A DNA stretch of 48,597 bases, from NCBI GenBank assembly GCA_964245425.1, contig CAXTMV010000010.1:1-48597 (forward strand), in the 5' to 3' direction. Source of the stretch: JACMLD01 sp964245425. GTDB taxonomy: Bacteria; Bacteroidota; Bacteroidia; Chitinophagales; Chitinophagaceae. Numbering within the stretch: the first letter of the stretch is position 1; every line of letters begins with the position of its first letter. A program made the translations under genes and the position numbers. The notes below the pieces were generated by a model. The model had not been told where the DNA came from. It was given only the letters and a program-made list of their open reading frames with translations, and did no database searches. This document shows, piece after piece, positions 1 through 7,884 of the stretch.

Positions 1-94
1 CATATAGATCCATAGGGTATCATCGCTTTTGCTATTGTCAACTATGGCACTAAGCGCCTGGGTAGTAAAAAATACCCGCAAAGCCATCGACTCA

Positions 95-457
95 TTATTC
101 AATGGTATTTTTTTCTATGCCCAGTGTTTCACGGTAACAAACAATGCAGTAATAGATGGCCATGATGGGCGATAGGTAAATTATTATCGGCACAGATACC
201 CTTTCCAACCGAGGAAAAAAATGGAAAGGCGTCAGCAGAATAGCAATAAACAGCAGGGCCAGTAAATAAACAAGCCTTAATTTTTTATCATTATAACGGG
301 GAAATATAAGGTGAACAAATGCGCTGAACAACTGCCAGCAGCCCATGGCAGCATAACCCAATGAAATAACTTCCGTCCCGGCTACCAAAAACCATCCTAT
401 TGCACCAGAAAATAATAGCAGCTGGATAATACAGTCGGCTATTTTAAATATTTTCAT
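95..457 (-). CDS. Small integral membrane protein, unknown function
   Basis: The 120-residue product has about four hydrophobic stretches (around residues 5-30, 35-55, 62-82 and 88-108), so it is almost certainly an inner-membrane protein. I do not recognise a named family. Its ATG lies only 5 bases after the stop of the GbsR/MarR-type regulator upstream, so the two are probably co-transcribed and this may be a target or partner of that regulator. That role is inference from position only. The 94 bases beyond its stop, up to the window edge, hold no gene I can support. Confidence 0.75.
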   Translation of the reverse strand: MKIFKIADCIIQLLLFSGAIGWFLVAGTEVISLGYAAMGCWQLFSAFVHLIFPRYNDKKLRLVYLLALLFIAILLTPFHFFPRLERVSVPIIIYLSPIMAIYYCIVCYRETLGIEKNTIE

Positions 458-462
458 GCAGG

Positions 463-969
463 TTATTTGAAAAGTTTCATAACGCTGCCTACAAACCAGT
501 GCTCATCTGCCTTTGCCATGGTTTCCAGCATGCGGTCTGCCTGCTGCCCCAGCTGTTTGATATTGCCGATGGTATCTACAAACTGTTTTACCTGTTTGTC
601 TTTTTTATCGCCTTCCACTTCCTTTAACTGGTCGAGCAATTTCAGCATAGGGTCCAGCTCCCTTTTTTTCCGCTCTTTAATAATGAGGCGCGATACCTTC
701 CAGATATCTTTTTCAGCTGTAAAATATTCTTTTCTTTTACCGGGCAGCAAAACGCGTTCTACAAGGGCCCAGTCTATCAGCTCGCGGATATTCATGTTCA
801 CATTACCCCGGCTGATGTTCAGCTGTTCCATAATATCATCCTGGCAAAGCGGGTCGGCACTGACCAGCAGCAGCGCATGTACCTGCGCCATGGTGCGGTT
901 AATGCCCCAGTGGGTACCAAAAGCGCCCCAGGACGCTATGAATTGTGCTTTGGCTTCGTTTAATTTCAT
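463..969 (-). CDS. GbsR/MarR-family transcriptional regulator
   Basis: The product is a 168-residue winged-helix regulator. The N-terminal part (about residues 5-90) has the layout of GbsR-type members of the MarR superfamily: a helix with WGxxGxxWGIN, then the helix-turn-helix with SRGNVNMNIREL, then the wing. The charged C-terminal half (about 95-165) is rich in K, E, D and Q and probably forms a dimerisation coiled coil. Relatives in Bacillus (GbsR, OpcR) respond to osmolyte or choline-type ligands, but nothing here shows the ligand. It starts at an ATG and is followed 5 bases later by a small membrane protein gene in the same orientation. Confidence 0.88.
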   Translation of the reverse strand: MKLNEAKAQFIASWGAFGTHWGINRTMAQVHALLLVSADPLCQDDIMEQLNISRGNVNMNIRELIDWALVERVLLPGKRKEYFTAEKDIWKVSRLIIKERKKRELDPMLKLLDQLKEVEGDKKDKQVKQFVDTIGNIKQLGQQADRMLETMAKADEHWFVGSVMKLFK

Positions 970-1032
970 GCATTTTTTTGATGCCTAAAATTAAAAATTG
1001 TTTCTGAATTTTCAAAATTTATTGAAAATTCA

Positions 1033-1818
1033 TCACCGTGTTTCGAGCTTAAAACTAAGTGGCTGCCTTTTGTACGATTTAACCTTTCTGCCATTTTGGA
1101 AAGCCGGTATCCACGCGGGCGAGGTTGCAAACATGCGAAGCGCTTCCTGGTCGAGTGAAAATTCAACGGATTTTATAATTTCCAGGTTGGAAATATGGCC
1201 CATCGTATCAACAACAAATTCTGTTACCACCTTGCCCTGTATATTTTGTTGTTGCGCCCGCTCGGGATAAGTAAGGTTTTGGTAAAGATACCTGCCCCAG
1301 GCGTTGGGACCGCCGGGAAAAACCGATTCAATTGCTGTTTTTTTTGTATTGTCCTGCTTTTTTTTCCCCTCTGCTTCGTCAATGGAATCTTTTTTTATCC
1401 GGTCGATGGTTGCTATCAGCACGCCTTTGCTGAATTCCTTTTGCAGGTATACCCTGCCCGTATCATTGAAATAGTAAAAGGGTCCGTTAAGCAGCCCATT
1501 TTCAAAATTTGCAAGGGAGTCGCGGGTGCCAGCTGCATTAAAATATACGGATCGGCCGTTTAAAACGCTGCCCTTGTCGTCTTTGTATTTTTCCGAACTC
1601 AGCATCGGTCCCCACAAGGGATAGGTATCAAACTGCCAGGTGCTGTCGTTTTCTTTCAGTGAACGAATAAAATAAGTTGCTTTGTCCTGCGTGGTGCCTT
1701 TGAAATTCGAATCCAGCATATAAAATAATTCTTCTTTTTTTGTTTTATGCTGCCCGAATACTGACAATAAAAAAAAATGGCATAACAACAACAGTAATGG
1801 CTTTTTCATGTAGCGCAT
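1033..1818 (-). CDS. Energy transducer TonB-family protein (TonB C-terminal domain)
   Basis: The product has 261 residues. It begins with a hydrophobic segment (residues 5-22) ending in FGQ that could be a cleaved signal peptide or a membrane anchor. The middle (about 75-135) resembles MORN/YwqK-like repeats (GxxxYFN, NGxxYYFNDTG). The C-terminal 90 residues form a TonB_C domain (FPGGPNAWGRYLYQNLTYP, then GKVVTEFVVDTMG, ending in KSYKRQPLSFKLE). The long proline-rich linker of a classical TonB is missing. The last 15 residues closely match those of the second TonB gene at 16609-17436. A run of nine T on the coding strand (plus-strand 1769-1777) lies in the signal region and could be prone to slippage. 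Translation may start at residue 1 or at Met4. Confidence 0.85.
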   Translation of the reverse strand: MRYMKKPLLLLLCHFFLLSVFGQHKTKKEELFYMLDSNFKGTTQDKATYFIRSLKENDSTWQFDTYPLWGPMLSSEKYKDDKGSVLNGRSVYFNAAGTRDSLANFENGLLNGPFYYFNDTGRVYLQKEFSKGVLIATIDRIKKDSIDEAEGKKKQDNTKKTAIESVFPGGPNAWGRYLYQNLTYPERAQQQNIQGKVVTEFVVDTMGHISNLEIIKSVEFSLDQEALRMFATSPAWIPAFQNGRKVKSYKRQPLSFKLETR

Positions 1819-2006
1819 ATTTTTTCAGTACGGTGAAAATAGACCATTTTCGCTTTTTTTCAGGCAGCTTAAACGAAAAGGGGGTTTTCAACCGTCAGGC
1901 ACTGGCGGTTTGGTGCCAAAGCAACGAATGGCAAGGGAGCAAAGCGATCGCTCCTTGAATGCTGGCGGCACTTAAAATAGGGGGATGCAGCAGGTACAGC
2001 CATTTG

Positions 2007-3470
2007 CTACCAGACTGGTTTGGGGCAGTTTAATCTTTTATCTGTTTTATCGTGACCGCCGCTGGGCGCGCGAAAAACAAGTGCCAGGTAGCCGCCACCG
2101 TTTTGGGTAGATGTTTTTGCAAACAGGTTTGCCAGGTTATGAAAACCCAGTAAGAGGGGGCCTGCCTTGAATGCGGCGCCTATCCAGAACTGGCTCTGGT
2201 TATTGAACTGAATAGGCAGGTACAAGCCAAATCTTTTTGTTTCCCACCGCGGGGTTATGGTCAGCAGGTTCACTTCTTTTACCTGCAGGTAGCCTTTTTT
2301 TATGGAAGACAGGGGCATATTAACCGAAAGCTCGGCGTTCAGGTAATAATTGCCGGTCAGGTAATGATCTACATTCACTACCAGCCTGGCCGGGTTGATA
2401 ACCGTAAACTGTCCCAGTGCCTGGTCACCATTGATAAGGGTAGACAAGCTGTCGTTAAATTGCCGAACGGTCCGGATGGTAGAATCGAATGTGTGATCAA
2501 GTGTCTGCCCCGTGGTGCTGCCTTTTACGCTGTTAATAATACGGCTTTCGGTACCATACTTATAGCGGCTGCCCCCAATATCAAGCAATGAAATGCCCAG
2601 TTTCCAGTCGTAATCATAATAATCGTCTTCTGCATCAAAACTGCTGGTGCCCTGTGGTTTTACCAGGTATTCGATGCCCGCATCGAAGGAGGCGCCCCCT
2701 TCGGAAAAACTGTACATGTTTTTGATATTCTGCGCGGTGCTATTGTTTTTTTGCCAGTGGTCGTAATTGGAAGAATAGCCATAAATAAGATCTGCCGCGG
2801 TAACAGTATAAGCAATGCTGTTGTTTTGTGCGGTCTGCGAAATACCAACATTTTCGATATTGACATAGGCACCTGAAACGCCTTTGTTTATCTTAACGGT
2901 AATGCCAGCGTTCAGGCGGCCGAATTCATTGTCGGAGAGCGTACGGGCATAGCTCAGGTAGCCCTCCAGCCAGGTGCTGCTTAATAATTTGCCGCTGGCG
3001 GTGCCAATGCCCTGGTTGATTTTTAAAAAATCGGTTGCTCCTTTCAGGGTATCGTTGTAATTGAATTCGCTTGTTTGCAGGTTGCTGTAACTTCTCAGGT
3101 TGGCGCCAAACGAGATACTGCTTTTCCGGTTCAGCGCAATCCGTGTATTCAGCAGGTTCAGGTTAAAATTGAGGTTGGCCTTGCGGCGGTATTGCCCGTC
3201 ATCTATATGGTATAAAGAGCCGGCGGGGTTGGAGAGATAGGAATAATCGTGAATACTGAATGCATTGGTACTGCTTTTTACCTGCGCGCCCAGCAGCACC
3301 AGGTCCCAGGTATACGGTGTGTTTACAGCAGTGGCCGGATTGTTTAGAACACCCAGTGCGCCGGCGTAGGAAGAGCCTTGTATAGCATGGTAATTCTGTG
3401 CCTCGCCTGCGGCTGACAATATTGCCAGGCAGGCTGCCAGTAAAAATTGTTTCATGCGTTTTGCTTCCAT
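2007..3470 (-). CDS. DUF5723 family outer-membrane protein
   Basis: The 487-residue product has a signal peptide (about residues 5-24, ending AGEAQ). It then has the DUF5723 signature start (YHAIQGSSYAGALGVLNNPA), seen in PorV/FadL-like outer-membrane proteins of Bacteroidota. The body shows alternating beta-strand patterns with many Tyr, Asn and Gly residues, as in a barrel. It follows the flavin oxidoreductase gene by only 12 bases and so belongs to the same transcription unit as the polyketide genes. That raises the possibility, as inference, that it helps place or export the lipid product at the outer membrane. In other genomes the family also occurs alone, so the link is not proven. Confidence 0.82.
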   Translation of the reverse strand: MEAKRMKQFLLAACLAILSAAGEAQNYHAIQGSSYAGALGVLNNPATAVNTPYTWDLVLLGAQVKSSTNAFSIHDYSYLSNPAGSLYHIDDGQYRRKANLNFNLNLLNTRIALNRKSSISFGANLRSYSNLQTSEFNYNDTLKGATDFLKINQGIGTASGKLLSSTWLEGYLSYARTLSDNEFGRLNAGITVKINKGVSGAYVNIENVGISQTAQNNSIAYTVTAADLIYGYSSNYDHWQKNNSTAQNIKNMYSFSEGGASFDAGIEYLVKPQGTSSFDAEDDYYDYDWKLGISLLDIGGSRYKYGTESRIINSVKGSTTGQTLDHTFDSTIRTVRQFNDSLSTLINGDQALGQFTVINPARLVVNVDHYLTGNYYLNAELSVNMPLSSIKKGYLQVKEVNLLTITPRWETKRFGLYLPIQFNNQSQFWIGAAFKAGPLLLGFHNLANLFAKTSTQNGGGYLALVFRAPSGGHDKTDKRLNCPKPVW

Positions 3471-3482
3471 GATGGCTTGTTT

Positions 3483-4667
3483 TCAAAAGGGTTCTCCATG
3501 GGTCTGCCGCACAAGATAAGCAGCAGCTTTTGGAAATGGTTTCAAGATAGCAATAAAAATGTTGGTAAGCCAGGGCCTGCCAAACATGCGCTGTATGAAC
3601 CTGCCGGTACGCAGCCGCCTGGCAAATAAAGCATTCCATTGGCGCTGGTAAGTCCGCTCCATTTCCTCCCTGGATACGCGATGCCGCAGGAAGCCCGTTA
3701 TCGCGGCTGCAGCCAGCTTGCTGGCATGCATCGCCATGCTCATACCATTGCCACAGAGTGGCGTAATCATGCCCGCTGCATCGCCTACCATCAGTATATG
3801 ATCTTCCACCTGCCTTTTTTGGGTGAACGAGACCTGCGCAATGGTAAACGGCTCGTGATTAATAAAAGAAGCACCTGAAAATATTTTATTCAGGAAAGGA
3901 TTTTTTGCCAGGATGGTCTTTTCCATAACCGGAATACTATTGCCGGATTTTTGCAGGTTATGGGCGCTGGTTAAATAACAAAGGCAATAAGCATTGTTTT
4001 CTACCTGCGAAATACCACAGTAGCCATCTTCAAAATTATGCAGGGCAATGGTATTGGCAGTGGTCATTGTTTTAATATGGTATTTTACGCCGATATAATT
4101 ATTCAGTTTACCTGGTTTTTGCAATGTAAAATCTCTTTTCCATTTTATATCCAGGTTGCTGCGTTTGCCAAAAGCGGCAACAACCATTTTGGCACTAAAC
4201 ACACCGGTATCGCATTGCACGGTGAACATTTTTCCGTCAAAATCAACTGCTATCACTTTTTTATTTTCCTGCAATTCGGCGCCGCCGGCTTCTGCCAGCG
4301 CTGCCAGTTCTGCGTCAATCTTATACCTGCTGATGCCAAAGCCGCCCAGGGGCAACGCCACCTCGATGGTATTTCCATTGGGCGCCGATACTACCAGGTT
4401 CTTAATAACGGGCAGATCCATATCGCTTAAGGGATAACCGATGCTTTCCAGGAAATTCCAGGATTCAAAGCTGATGTATTCGCCACAGACCCGGTGAAAA
4501 GGATAGGTTTCTTTTTCTATTACCAATACGCGAAAATTTTCTTTCGCCAGCTGGATGGCCAGGGTTAGCCCTGCCAATCCGCCCCCCATGATTACCACAT
4601 CATACAGCACCCGTTTTTCAAGGGGCGTTTGCAGGGATGCAGGAGCAGGAGCAGGAGCGTCAATCAT
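3483..4667 (-). CDS. FAD-dependent oxidoreductase (geranylgeranyl reductase / phenolic hydroxylase-like)
   Basis: The 394-residue flavoprotein has a Rossmann FAD motif at residues 23-50 (DVVIMGGGLAGLTLA, then E of VIEKE). A second FAD-binding GD motif (MVGDAAGMITPLCGNGMSMA) lies around residue 290. This is the group containing geranylgeranyl reductases and aromatic monooxygenases. It lies 26 bases after the methyltransferase and 12 bases before the DUF5723 gene. In the Streptomyces griseus srsABC phenolic-lipid pathway, a type III PKS, a methyltransferase and a flavoprotein hydroxylase act in sequence. By analogy this enzyme may hydroxylate the polyketide ring, although alkene reduction cannot be excluded. 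The first 20 residues (proline and alanine rich) are a non-conserved extension. Confidence 0.87.
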   Translation of the reverse strand: MIDAPAPAPASLQTPLEKRVLYDVVIMGGGLAGLTLAIQLAKENFRVLVIEKETYPFHRVCGEYISFESWNFLESIGYPLSDMDLPVIKNLVVSAPNGNTIEVALPLGGFGISRYKIDAELAALAEAGGAELQENKKVIAVDFDGKMFTVQCDTGVFSAKMVVAAFGKRSNLDIKWKRDFTLQKPGKLNNYIGVKYHIKTMTTANTIALHNFEDGYCGISQVENNAYCLCYLTSAHNLQKSGNSIPVMEKTILAKNPFLNKIFSGASFINHEPFTIAQVSFTQKRQVEDHILMVGDAAGMITPLCGNGMSMAMHASKLAAAAITGFLRHRVSREEMERTYQRQWNALFARRLRTGRFIQRMFGRPWLTNIFIAILKPFPKAAAYLVRQTHGEPF

Positions 4668-4692
4668 AATGGATAGTTATTGTTGTCCTGTA

Positions 4693-5400
4693 TCACCGGC
4701 AGCTGCTGGCTTGTTCGCGGATCTCAGCAACAGGCCGTACGATAACCAGCCACCGGAAAGCCCATTTCCAGGAAACGGAATAGGTGTTTATCCCGGCTTG
4801 TTCCAGTAAGGTAATCCAGTCTTGCCTGGTAAACCCACGTTGCACCGAAAGGGGCGCATCATTCTTTACAAGATAAGATTTTGAAAAAAGACCGGTCAGT
4901 ATTTTTATAGAATAAAATGCTAAAAAATGCCTGTGCAAGTCATTTATAAAAAAACCCAGCCTGGCTTGCTGCATCCAGCTTAGCATATACAACAGTTCTT
5001 CCTCCGTAAAATGATGGCAAAATAAAGAAGAAAAAATAATATCCGGCTGCAGATCTTTGAAATGGACGGTTTTATAATCGGCCACGATGAACTTTGCCTG
5101 CAGCCGGCTTTCGGCAACGGCAACACAGTCTTTGTTATAATCAATGCCAATTAATTCTATGTTTACCTGGTGCCGGTTGCACCAGGCTTTAACGGCCAGC
5201 AGGTTGTCGCCCCCGCCACAGCCGATTTCGCAAACGATTATATTTTTCCTGTTTTGCAAAAGGCTGGTAAAGCCCCGCAGGGTTATGGCATGCCCGCCCA
5301 GCCAGGTATTGATAAAATCAAGCTCCTGCATATTCTGCCTGATATCGGCAAAAGTAATGTTATCGCCATCGAGCAGTTCTTTTTTATTAGAGCGCAGCAA
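4693..5400 (-). CDS. Class I SAM-dependent methyltransferase (type III PKS-associated)
   Basis: The product has 235 residues with SAM motif I at about residues 55-63 (VCEIGCGGGD), the acidic loop GIDYN, and motif IV-like IIFSSLFCHHFTEEEL. The N-terminal LDGDNITFADIRQNMQELDFINTWLGG matches what I recall of methyltransferases encoded beside type III polyketide synthases. This supports a start upstream of the internal Met24. The only start that keeps this segment is TTG at 5400, because an in-frame TAG lies just upstream. Its likely role is O- or C-methylation of the polyketide ring. It is separated from the PKS stop by 193 bases but runs in the same direction, and it is close to the downstream oxidoreductase (26 bases). 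Confidence 0.86.
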   Translation of the reverse strand: MLRSNKKELLDGDNITFADIRQNMQELDFINTWLGGHAITLRGFTSLLQNRKNIIVCEIGCGGGDNLLAVKAWCNRHQVNIELIGIDYNKDCVAVAESRLQAKFIVADYKTVHFKDLQPDIIFSSLFCHHFTEEELLYMLSWMQQARLGFFINDLHRHFLAFYSIKILTGLFSKSYLVKNDAPLSVQRGFTRQDWITLLEQAGINTYSVSWKWAFRWLVIVRPVAEIREQASSCR

Positions 5401-5593
5401 ATTCTATTTTAAATTTTGAAGGTTAGATGTTGAGTTCATTTGCTTTCCCGTTCTGCCATTGGTCTGTGGGATGGTTTTATTTTGAAATAAACGTTGCCAG
5501 TTTGGCTGGTAACCTGAAAATATTCAATAAACTATTAACCGGTAATGTATCAATCCTGCCTGTAAAAAGCAAAATTTAACAAGTAAAATAATG

Positions 5594-6682
5594 TTACCGG
5601 TTTGACAGGCAAAAGGTTTCCATGGTAAGCCCGGGGCCGAAGGCCGCACCAAATATTTCTGCGGTTGCTGCCACTGGCTGCTGCATAATCCGCTTTAATA
5701 CAAAAAGGATGGTGGGCGAAGACATATTGCCATAGTTTTTCATAACATCATAGCTGTGCTGCAAAGCGGTTGCCGGCAACTGCAGCGTTTTAGCAATGGC
5801 ATCAACAATTCTTTTTCCACCGGGGTGGATGCACCAGCTGCTGATATCTTCTTTTGTTTTCCGGGCATGCGCTAAAGCGCGGGCTACCAGCGCTTCAAAA
5901 TCTTCTTCCAGCAGTTCGGGCACATAACCGCTCAGGGTCATTAAAAAGCCATTGCTGGAAAGTTCCCAGGCCATATCTTTTTTGCCTTTTGCCACCACTT
6001 CAGAATAAAAGCTGTCGATGGTAAGCCCCTTGCTGCTAAAACTATTATGTGTAATCAGTACGGCGGCGGCGCCATCTGAAAACAAAAGGCTGGATGCAAT
6101 ATTATCGTTTGTCGGTTCCTTCTGAAAATGCAGGGTACAAAGTTCGGTGCAGACAATTACCACTTTCGCATCCCTGTCGTGTTTGCAAATAGCGTCGGCC
6201 ATTTTCATGGCGTGGATGGCTGCATAGCAACCCATAAAATTGACAGAACTGCGGTAAATATTCTTTGGCAGATCCATCAGTTCCATTACTTGCAGGTCGA
6301 GCCCCGGTGCACTCATACCGGTGCAGCTAACGGTAATAAGATGGGTGATCTCTTTTGCATGAATATGGCCATCTATGCAATCACGGACCGCGTCTACGCT
6401 TAACGGCGGTGCATATTTCTGGTACCAGATCATTCTCAGTTCAAGAGAAGGGAATGGCTCCAGGTTTTCAGAATGCGGGTAGAATTTCCATTCCTGGATG
6501 CTTTTGTTGTAATCGGCCACCACTGAATAACGGGTTTCTATGCCACTGTGCTGGTACAAAAACCTTAATTTTCGTTTGTCCGTTTCATTCATAGCATATA
6601 CCTGCTGCATAAACTGCAGGATGTTTTCCTGGCGGTGCTTATGTGCGGGTGTTGCGGTACCTACCGAAATAATTTTACTCAA
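5594..6682 (-). CDS. Type III polyketide synthase (chalcone/alkylresorcinol synthase family)
   Basis: The 362-residue enzyme has the usual length of bacterial type III PKS. The Cys-His-Asn triad is visible: Cys152 in VNFMGCYAA, His286 in WCIHPGG and Asn319 in YGNMSSPT. The C-terminal GAAFGPGLTME loop is also present. It condenses an acyl starter with malonyl-CoA units; here the product is probably an alkylresorcinol, alkylpyrone or phloroglucinol-like ring. The start is TTG at 6682, and its first base overlaps the upstream UbiA stop as TTGA, which implies translational coupling. The methyltransferase and flavin oxidoreductase genes follow. The exact starter and cyclisation mode cannot be read from the sequence. 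Confidence 0.93.
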   Translation of the reverse strand: MSKIISVGTATPAHKHRQENILQFMQQVYAMNETDKRKLRFLYQHSGIETRYSVVADYNKSIQEWKFYPHSENLEPFPSLELRMIWYQKYAPPLSVDAVRDCIDGHIHAKEITHLITVSCTGMSAPGLDLQVMELMDLPKNIYRSSVNFMGCYAAIHAMKMADAICKHDRDAKVVIVCTELCTLHFQKEPTNDNIASSLLFSDGAAAVLITHNSFSSKGLTIDSFYSEVVAKGKKDMAWELSSNGFLMTLSGYVPELLEEDFEALVARALAHARKTKEDISSWCIHPGGKRIVDAIAKTLQLPATALQHSYDVMKNYGNMSSPTILFVLKRIMQQPVAATAEIFGAAFGPGLTMETFCLSNR

Positions 6683-7542
6683 TCACTGATTATTTTCCAG
6701 ATAACAAGAATCAGGAAGCCTCCATTTGTGCAAACGGAGGCAACCAGGTTCATGCGCATGGTATTACTGAAATTGGCTGCTGCCACATCTTTCCACACTT
6801 TTCGTGCCCATATAAAGAAGTATACGAGAATGGGCAGCATACAGGTTGCCAATACAAAAAATTTATTCCAGTCGAGTGCCACAAAAAAATGATACGCCAG
6901 CACCACAAAAGCGATACTGTATACCAGGGCAGTGAAGATAAACGTACCGCGATAACCCAGCCGGCTGCTGATGCTTTTAACACCGTCTTTGGCGTCGGCA
7001 GCATGCTGGTAAACCTGCGTAAGCGGGTAAAAGCCGCCGATCAATAAACTGCTTGCCAGCATGCCCGATGCCGGTACCTGCAAACTGAGCGGTTCGTGGC
7101 AGCCATAATATACCAGCCAGAACGTTGCCGCACCCTGAAAAATAACCACGGTGAGATAACCTGCATAAGGATATTTTTTTAAGCGGATGCCCCGGTAGCT
7201 GTAAGCTTTGGATGCGAGAATGTAGAGTAAAATACCCAATGCAAACAACCAACTGATGATACAACTGAGCAGAACGGCCAATACATCCAGCAAGAGGGTA
7301 ACCCTGTACAATTCTATTGTAGGCGCCATGGGTTTCTGTACGCCGCCGATACTGGTTTCGTCGCGATCCATATAACTGTTATAGCCATTGCTGGCCGGGT
7401 ATACCAGTAAATGGAGAATAATAAAAATAAGCCCGGCGCGCCACCAGTTGGTATACAGCACCCGGCTCAGGGCAAACAGGTAAACCGGCAACAGGAAGAA
7501 GGAAAAATGAAAGCGCAGTAACTGGATGGTAGATTTCTGCAT
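6679..7542 (-). CDS. UbiA-family prenyltransferase
   Basis: The 287-residue polytopic membrane protein has eight or nine hydrophobic helices. The first aspartate-rich motif is NSYMDRDETSIGG (Asn55, Asp59, Asp61), a variant of NDxxDxxxD. The second is DAKDGVKSISSRLG (Asp183, Asp186). Both are needed in the family to bind the Mg-diphosphate of an isoprenoid or similar donor. It is the first gene of the polyketide cluster and its stop overlaps the PKS start by 4 bases. Inference: it attaches a prenyl (or other diphosphate-activated) group to the phenolic polyketide at the membrane. A housekeeping role in menaquinone or heme synthesis is less likely, given the fused gene context. Confidence 0.9.
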   Translation of the reverse strand: MQKSTIQLLRFHFSFFLLPVYLFALSRVLYTNWWRAGLIFIILHLLVYPASNGYNSYMDRDETSIGGVQKPMAPTIELYRVTLLLDVLAVLLSCIISWLFALGILLYILASKAYSYRGIRLKKYPYAGYLTVVIFQGAATFWLVYYGCHEPLSLQVPASGMLASSLLIGGFYPLTQVYQHAADAKDGVKSISSRLGYRGTFIFTALVYSIAFVVLAYHFFVALDWNKFFVLATCMLPILVYFFIWARKVWKDVAAANFSNTMRMNLVASVCTNGGFLILVIWKIISD

Positions 7543-7882
7543 GGTCTATGTCTGATGTGATGTCTGCTTTTTGCGCTGCGAAAAAATCAACCTTTAAAAA
7601 TCAACGGTCAAAAGACATCGTTCCCACTTATGAGCGATGCAGCCAATCAATCGATTCCCCGCAATGTATCAAAAATAGATGAAATGCGGATTCTAAGGTC
7701 TTCGTTCGCGTAAAAGAATATCGCACAGCGTTAACAGCGCCGGCAGAGATCTTTAACAATCCGCTGTTTGCGCTGGTAACGCTGTGCGATCATTATTTTA
7801 TACAACAGGGTCTTTTCTCTGTTAGCTGTGTGCGACATTTTTTTTACGTGTCGCACGTTCCTTTTCTCTTTATTCTCTTTGC
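7543..7882. other. Intergenic region with large inverted repeats, no gene
   Basis: These 340 bases hold no convincing open frame. They separate the UbiA promoter side from the 3' end of the next minus-strand gene. They contain a long inverted repeat (7720-7740 with 7770-7790), a shorter hairpin (GTGCGACA/TGTCGCAC) and a dispersed repeat that reaches the stop codon of the downstream gene. All three are listed separately. I found no clear TAnnTTTG element in front of the UbiA gene. Confidence 0.7.
7720..7790. repeat. Long inverted repeat, 21-nt arms
   Basis: The arms 7720-7740 and 7770-7790 are inverted copies with one mismatch in 21 positions, separated by 29 bases. Both arms contain ATCGCACAGCGTTA or its complement. 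The right arm shares 20 of 24 positions (TTTGCGCTG, four variable bases, CGCTGTGCGAT) with 14794-14817 near the mgtE gene, so the element appears at more than one place. It can form a strong hairpin on either strand. Confidence 0.75.
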
Positions 7883-7884
7883 TC
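7812..7884 (-). repeat. Dispersed intergenic repeat, copy 1
   Basis: This 73-base stretch aligns end to end with 13197-13269, and 31 of the last 38 positions are identical. Both copies end exactly at the stop codon of a minus-strand gene. The conserved core, read on the minus strand, is AGAGAATAAAGAGAAAAGGA followed by a GC-rich hairpin (GTGCGACA and TGTCGCAC). A third partial copy lies at 46405-46431. It is not a canonical terminator because no T run follows the hairpin. Confidence 0.6.

Noticed and set aside
1..94. Possible gene tail at the left window edge
   Set aside because: A plus-strand frame gives a membrane-like string after an in-frame TAG, but no family could be recognised and no start is present.
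467..988. Plus-strand frame of 173 codons antisense to the GbsR-like regulator
   Set aside because: The minus-strand frame has clear regulator motifs; the antisense translation is Ser/Cys-rich and unlike a protein.
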